Below are positions 5,150 through 8,188 of a stretch of DNA of 8,188 bases, piece by piece. A program made the translations under genes and the position numbers. Below the pieces are notes generated by a model, which saw only the letters and a program-made list of their open reading frames with translations, was not told where the DNA came from and did no database searches. The DNA lies in assembly GCA_013696235.1 (NCBI GenBank), contig JACCYY010000288.1:1-8188 (forward strand), read 5' to 3'. Source of the stretch: Sporichthyaceae bacterium. GTDB lineage: Bacteria > Actinomycetota > Actinomycetes > JACCYY01. Positions within the stretch are counted from its first letter, which is position 1. Each line of letters opens with the position of its first letter.

Positions 5150-5719
5150 ATGCCTGTCCCCGCCCTCCAGTTCCTCGCCGCCCTCGTGGTGCCCGCAGGC
5201 ACCGGGCTTCTGCTCGCCTGCGACCACGGCACCGCCGCCCAGGTGCTCAGTGACCTGGCCGACTGGGGTGCGACGCCCGCCGACTGGGACGACGTCCCCG
5301 GCTTCGTCCCCCAGCCCGACCCGCCGCGAAAGGACACAGAGCGCCAGACAGACCAGGACTGGACAGCGGCCAGCCTCACGCTGCCGCGAGAGGACTGGCC
5401 CGTGTTCCGCAGCGAATGCCGGCGCCTCCTCAGCCGACGGACGTTCGACGAGATTCGAGCGACTGGTGCGGACCACGCGCGGCGAGCTGTCCAAGGAGCT
5501 CGGGCGGGCGCTCGCCGAGGCGCGTGCGGGCACGCCACTCGCCCAGGCGCTCGATGGGATCGCCAGGCGGACAATGCTCCCGGCCCTGGCCCGGTTCACC
5601 GAGGGATTCGCGGTAGCGGTCGAGCGCGGGACGCCGTTGGCGGACGTCCTGCGCTCGCAGGCCGACGACGTGCGGGAGACCGGGCGGCGAGCGCTCCTGG
5701 AGGCGGGCGGTCGGCGTGA
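5150..5719 (+). CDS. Unrecognised protein, probably broken at its 3' end
   Basis: From 5150 to about 5455 this frame has clear coding character: third positions nearly all G/C and a balanced composition. A hydrophobic start (residues 4-23, with a lipobox-like LLAC at 21-24) leads into an acidic Trp/Asp-rich stretch (DWGATPADWDDVPGF) and a segment ending RRTFDE. I do not recognise it. After about 5455 the frame runs over the tadC remnant in the wrong phase and becomes Arg/Gly/Ala-rich shadow down to TGA 5717-5719, so the true C-terminus is probably lost. The ribosome binding site is weak, and the frame is open back to 5093, so the true start is uncertain. It may belong to the island that replaced the 5' half of tadC. 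Confidence 0.4.
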   Translation: MPVPALQFLAALVVPAGTGLLLACDHGTAAQVLSDLADWGATPADWDDVPGFVPQPDPPRKDTERQTDQDWTAASLTLPREDWPVFRSECRRLLSRRTFDEIRATGADHARRAVQGARAGARRGACGHATRPGARWDRQADNAPGPGPVHRGIRGSGRARDAVGGRPALAGRRRAGDRAASAPGGGRSA

Positions 5720-5819
5720 GATCGCCATGCTCGTGCCGGTCGTGTTCGGGATCTTGCCGGTGACAGTGCTCTTTGCCCTGTTCCCGGCCCTGCTCGGGCT
5801 CACGGTGATCGCGCCGTGA
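5457..5819 (+). pseudogene. tadC: TadC/GspF-like pilus platform protein, 3' fragment
   Basis: The 120 residues from about 5457 match the C-terminal half of actinobacterial TadC-type 'type II secretion system F family' inner-membrane proteins: ELSKELGRALAEARAGTPL, LPALARF, VERGTPLADVLRSQADDVRE, and a last membrane segment in REIAMLVPVVFGILPVTVLFALFP. Intact relatives are around 280-300 residues with several membrane segments. Upstream of 5457 this frame turns into Ser/Pro/Arg-rich shadow while another frame looks coding, so the gene's 5' half is missing. Internal starts (for example GTG 5466) could still give a short membrane protein. The fragment's normal partner TadB and the motor ATPase are not in the window. 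It keeps its position 68 bases before the pilin-like gene. Confidence 0.75.
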
Positions 5820-5828
5820 GTGGTCAGC

Positions 5829-5851
5829 GGTCGGGTGCTGAGCACCCGGCC
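5829..5851 (+). promoter_or_regulatory. Intercistronic hairpin between tadC remnant and pilin gene
   Basis: GGTCGGGTGC (5829-5838) pairs with GCACCCGGCC (5842-5851) through nine Watson-Crick pairs and one T-G, with a TGA loop. There is no T-tract. It lies just after the tadC stop and 20 bases before the AGGAAGGA ribosome binding site of the pilin-like gene, so it may be a processing or stabilising element that raises pilin output, or a partial terminator. Confidence 0.45.
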
Positions 5852-5887
5852 AGCCGTATCGGGGGACCAGAGGAAGGAAGGACCGAC

Positions 5888-6097
5888 ATGCCCAGATGGT
5901 TCGCGAAGGCAGGGAAGCGGCTGATCGAGCGATGCCGAGGCCAAGTCCTCGAGGTCCGCGGGTCCGACGCCGGCGACGTGCCCGGATGGGTCATGGTCAC
6001 CCTGATGTCTGCGCTGCTGGTGGCTGCGATCTTCGCGCTGGCCGAGACACAGCTGACCGCGATCCTCACCGAGGCACTGGAGACGGTCCTGCCCTGA
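5888..6097 (+). CDS. Small Flp-like pilin candidate of the tad locus
   Basis: A 69-residue protein with a basic N-terminus (MPRWFAKAGKRLIERCRG), the motif SDAGDVPGWVMVTLM (29-43) and one hydrophobic helix (about 37-54, ending FALAE). Its size, position after tadC and before two tadE genes, and the Gly followed by a hydrophobic helix fit the minor Flp/Fap-type pilin slot in actinobacterial tad loci. It lacks the usual Glu-Tyr after the cleavage Gly, so cleavage by a TadV-type peptidase is uncertain. ATG 5888 is chosen over an upstream in-frame GTG 5816 because of the long purine run AGGAAGGAAGGA (5871-5882) just before it. It is the best-supported ribosome binding site of the operon, as expected for an abundant subunit. 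Confidence 0.7.
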   Translation: MPRWFAKAGKRLIERCRGQVLEVRGSDAGDVPGWVMVTLMSALLVAAIFALAETQLTAILTEALETVLP

Positions 6098-6099
6098 CG

Positions 6100-6504
6100 A
6101 TGGCTGGACGGTGCTCGCTGCGACGTCGGTTGCTCGACGAGCGAGGCTCGGCAGTCGTGGAGTCGTCGCTCGTGCTGGTGCTGCTCGTCGTCCTGCTGCT
6201 CGCGCTGCTCCAGCTCGGCTTCGCGCTGCACGTGCGCAACACGCTCGTGGCCAGCGCGGCGGAGGGCGCCCGGTACGCGGCGAACGCCGACCGGTCACCG
6301 GAGGAGGGTGCCGCCCGGACCCGCGTCCTGGTCGCCGGCGCGCTCGGTGACGAGTACGCCACGGATGTGGTGGCCGGCACCGAGATCGTGGCCGGCGTCA
6401 CGACCGTCGTCGTGGTGATCCAGGCGCCGCTGCCGATCCTCGGGCCGCTCGGACTCGCTGATGGCCTGGTCGTGCGCGGCCATGCGTTCGAGGAGCTCGG
6501 ATGA
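6100..6504 (+). CDS. tadE: TadE-like pseudopilin
   Basis: A 134-residue single-pass protein. The basic leader MAGRCSLRRRLLDERG is followed by SAVVE, giving a prepilin-type site after G16 with Glu at +5, then a hydrophobic helix (about 23-45) and an extracytoplasmic part beginning HVRNTLVASAAEGARYAA, the TadE signature. The C-terminal half is beta-rich (EIVAGVTTVVVVIQAPLPILG). TadE pseudopilins are processed by the prepilin peptidase and assist Flp pilus assembly. The gene begins 2 bases after the pilin-like stop and overlaps the next start in ATGA, so all are translated from one message. Confidence 0.85.
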   Translation: MAGRCSLRRRLLDERGSAVVESSLVLVLLVVLLLALLQLGFALHVRNTLVASAAEGARYAANADRSPEEGAARTRVLVAGALGDEYATDVVAGTEIVAGVTTVVVVIQAPLPILGPLGLADGLVVRGHAFEELG

Positions 6505-6986
6505 TCATCGCCGCATGTGGGCTGGCTCGTGCCACGGGCCAGAGTCGTCGGCTCCGTGGGGGCGACGACGGGTCCGCCTCGCTGGAGTTCGTGGTCCTGG
6601 GCGTGCTCCTGCTGGTGCCGCTCGCATACCTCTTGATCAGCGTCTTCGCCGTGCAGAGCGCCGCCTACGGGGTGAGTGCGGCGTCGCGGGAGGCTGGGCG
6701 CGCGTATGTCCAGACACCTGTCGGGTCCGTGCCCGGCGAGCGAGCGTATGCGGCGGCGATGGTCGCGCTCCAGGACCACGGGATCGAGCTGGCGCCGGAG
6801 CAGCTGACGATCATCTGCAGCGCTGATCCGTGCCTTACTCCCGGCGCGGCGGTGTCGATCCGCGTCGACGTGCTGGTCAGCCTCCCCTGGGTGCCCAAGG
6901 TCTTCGGCGAGGCACCCGCGACGGTCGCGGTGCACGGGCAGCACACCGCTGTGGTTGACCGGTTCGTTCCGGGCAGTGGCGCATGA
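6501..6986 (+). CDS. Second TadE/TadF-like pseudopilin
   Basis: A 161-residue protein with a 23-residue leader, then G24-SASLEF with Glu at +5, a membrane helix (about 30-50) and a VQSAAYGVSAASREAGRAYV segment typical of TadE/TadF. The extracytoplasmic domain has a close cysteine pair (C106 and C111, in ICSADPCLTPG) that could form a disulfide after export. It overlaps its upstream neighbour by 4 bases (ATGA) and its downstream neighbour likewise. GGAG 5 bases before the ATG can serve as ribosome binding site. A minor structural or assembly role in the Tad pilus is inferred from family and position. Confidence 0.8.
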   Translation: MIIAACGLARATGQSRRLRGGDDGSASLEFVVLGVLLLVPLAYLLISVFAVQSAAYGVSAASREAGRAYVQTPVGSVPGERAYAAAMVALQDHGIELAPEQLTIICSADPCLTPGAAVSIRVDVLVSLPWVPKVFGEAPATVAVHGQHTAVVDRFVPGSGA

Positions 6987-7432
6987 TTCCCCGAGATCGT
7001 CGCGACGACGGGCAGGTCACGATCGTGGTGATCGGCTTCGCGATGATCGTCCTGCTGCTCTTCGCCGTCGTGGTGAGCGGCTCGCGGGTGTTCCTCGGCC
7101 AGCGCGACCTGGCCGCCGCGGCCGACAGCGCGGCGGCGTCGGCGGCCCAGGCGGTGTCCGAACCCGCGGTGTACGGCGGCGACACTGGTGCCGAGCTGCC
7201 GATCGACCCCGCCGCCGCGCAGGCCCGGGTGGCCGAGTACGTCGCGCTGGCCGGCCTGGCCGGCCACTTCGACGGCTTCTCCGTCGTCGCCGTCTCGGTC
7301 ACGGGGGCGACCGTCAGCGTCACGTTCACCGCCCGCGCGCCGATGCCGTACGGCGGGATGCTGTCCGACGAGTGGGAGGGCGGCTACCCGATCACCGCGA
7401 CCGCCACCGCCCATTCTCCGTTCACGACCTGA
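6983..7432 (+). CDS. TadG-like pilus assembly protein
   Basis: A 149-residue protein. A short charged start MIPRDRRDDG is followed by QVTIVVIGFAMIVLLLFAVVVSG, the N-terminal membrane anchor of TadG/Tad-domain proteins (residues 11-33), then SRVFLGQRDLAAAADSAAASAAQAV, the characteristic Ala-rich helix. The remainder is a compact exported beta-rich domain. Unlike the two TadE proteins it has no Glu at +5 after its Gly, so it is probably anchored rather than processed. It is much shorter than proteobacterial TadG and lacks a von Willebrand domain, as is usual in actinobacteria. It is the last gene of the operon and starts inside the previous stop (ATGA). Confidence 0.8.
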   Translation: MIPRDRRDDGQVTIVVIGFAMIVLLLFAVVVSGSRVFLGQRDLAAAADSAAASAAQAVSEPAVYGGDTGAELPIDPAAAQARVAEYVALAGLAGHFDGFSVVAVSVTGATVSVTFTARAPMPYGGMLSDEWEGGYPITATATAHSPFTT

Positions 7433-7437
7433 CATCG

Positions 7438-7483
7438 CCCCACGGCCGTTCGAATCACGGCTGGTCGAACCACGCGGGTGGGG
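7438..7483. terminator. Weak nested inverted repeat between convergent genes
   Basis: CCCCAC (7438-7443) can pair with GTGGGG (7478-7483), and inside it GTTCGA (7448-7453) with TCGAAC (7465-7470). It lies in the 90-base gap between the tad operon and the convergent DUF222 gene, where a bidirectional terminator would be expected. The stems are short and interrupted, and there is no T-tract. Confidence 0.3.
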
Positions 7484-7522
7484 TCGACGGGCGACCTGCC
7501 GATGGCGTTGCTTCGGGATCCG

Positions 7523-8188
7523 CTACGTCCGCAGTGGTCTGAAGTAGTCGTTGGTGCGGGGGGTTTGGTCGGGGTCGACCCATCGGGGTGGGGTGAGCCA
7601 GACCCGGCCACGGACGCGTTGGATGGTCCAGCCGCGGGTGTCGGCGGTGCGGTGGTGGTAGCCGCAGAGCAGGGCGAGGTCGTCGAGGGTGGTCTGTCGG
7701 CTGGTGCGGAACGGTTCGCCGTGCGCGGCCTGGCACCAGGTGCCCGGGATCGAGCAGCCGGGCCAGGTGCAGCCGATGTCGGTGACGATCAGGGCGCGTC
7801 GCTGCTCGGGTGTGGCGAGGCGTTGCTCTTCGCCGTAGTGCAGGACGACGCCGTCGCTGTCGAGCACGACCGGGATGATCGCGGTGTCCGCGGCGGTGCG
7901 GAGCAGGTCGCGGACCGGGACGAGGCCACCGGTGGCGGTGGTGGCGAGACCGGTACGGGCTTCGAGGTCTTCGAGCCGGATCGTGACGAGCATGGTGGCG
8001 TGGTGGCCGTGCCGGACCGGCAGATCGCCTTGGGTCAGGGCTCGGCGGCACAGCTCGCGCAGCGCGTCGTGGTAGCGCTGCCCGGCGGTCCGGGTGTCCG
8101 CGACACCTGGTTCCCCGCCCGGGCCTGGTGCGGTGGGTTGTGGGGCGGCGAGGGGGTCCAGCGCGGCCCGGGCGATCGCGGCGGTCTC
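7523..8188 (-). CDS. DUF222/HNH endonuclease family protein, C-terminal part
   Basis: The frame is open to the right edge, so only the last 221 residues are seen; whole members are usually around 400-500. The visible part starts in the C-terminal half of the DUF222 (13E12-type) domain (RYHDALRELCRRAL, TMLVTIRLEDLEA, LRTAADTAIIPVVLDSDG) and ends with the HNH module: C140-TWPGC145, WC152QAAH156, LDDLALLC175GYHH179, RGW187 (numbered from the window edge). The family places zinc-type cysteines and an HH...N...H...H site here. This protein reads A155-H156, D170 for Asn and D183 for the last His. Such genes occur in many copies in actinobacterial genomes and are often linked to mobile DNA; the role is poorly defined. 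It is convergent with the tad operon. Confidence 0.85.
   Translation of the reverse strand, partial: ETAAIARAALDPLAAPQPTAPGPGGEPGVADTRTAGQRYHDALRELCRRALTQGDLPVRHGHHATMLVTIRLEDLEARTGLATTATGGLVPVRDLLRTAADTAIIPVVLDSDGVVLHYGEEQRLATPEQRRALIVTDIGCTWPGCSIPGTWCQAAHGEPFRTSRQTTLDDLALLCGYHHRTADTRGWTIQRVRGRVWLTPPRWVDPDQTPRTNDYFRPLRT

Noticed and set aside
5150..5221. Lipoprotein signal with lipobox LLAC in the unknown ORF
   Set aside because: The N-terminus lacks the positive charges of a signal peptide and the true start is uncertain.
4958..5719. Small ORF and following frame as one gene interrupted by an amber stop
   Set aside because: They share a frame, but the first protein has a natural-looking KRK end with family-like spacing, and the composition changes abruptly after the TAG; coincidence is simpler.
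4859..6298. A 479-codon minus-strand frame across the island and tad genes
   Set aside because: Arg/Ser/Pro/Gly-rich composition, no motif, and it runs antisense to well-supported tad genes and the small ORF.
7441..7483. tRNA 3' half suggested by GTTCGAATC and GGTCGAACC
   Set aside because: No acceptor stem, D-arm or anticodon arm can be placed around it; only short inverted repeats remain.

Overview
The window comes from a high-GC actinobacterium. Third codon positions are almost all G or C, GTG starts and 4-base ATGA/GTGA gene overlaps are common, and the families present (DUF5998, a phosphodiesterase next to tdk, tad pilus genes, a DUF222/HNH gene) are typical of Actinomycetota. I cannot name the genus.

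Region 1 (1-3461) is a conserved housekeeping block. It opens with a structured leader that I read as a T-box riboswitch: an antisequestrator with the 7-nt TGGCACC bulge between two perfect helices, then a Shine-Dalgarno. It controls an archaeal-type, probably non-discriminating aspartyl-tRNA synthetase. My hand fold puts an AAC (Asn) triplet in the specifier loop, which suits an enzyme that also makes Asp-tRNA(Asn). A DUF5998 protein and an alkaline-phosphatase-superfamily phosphodiesterase follow, the last two overlapping by 4 bases.

Region 2 (about 3462-5456) is a patchwork island. Thymidine kinase is cut off after 24 codons. About 390 bases of non-coding sequence follow, rich in short direct repeats spaced 11, 22 and 33 bases apart (probably insertion-sequence ends), then a perfect 17-bp hairpin. 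A minus-strand AAC(2')-I type aminoglycoside acetyltransferase comes next, then a 44-residue basic small protein whose ribosome binding site lies in a hairpin, and an unrecognised coding fragment. The island ends inside tadC, of which only the last 120 codons or so remain. The tad motor genes that would normally stand upstream are absent from the window.

Region 3 (5457-7432) is the distal part of a tad (Flp-type pilus) operon: the tadC remnant, an intercistronic hairpin, a small Flp-like pilin candidate, two TadE-like pseudopilins and a TadG-like protein, tightly spaced and overlapping. Convergent to it, at the right edge, lies the C-terminal part of a DUF222/HNH protein whose HNH site is degenerate.

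The most notable signals are the T-box with a possible tRNA(Asn) specifier and the island that joins a beheaded tadC to a truncated tdk while carrying an antibiotic-acetyltransferase-like gene.
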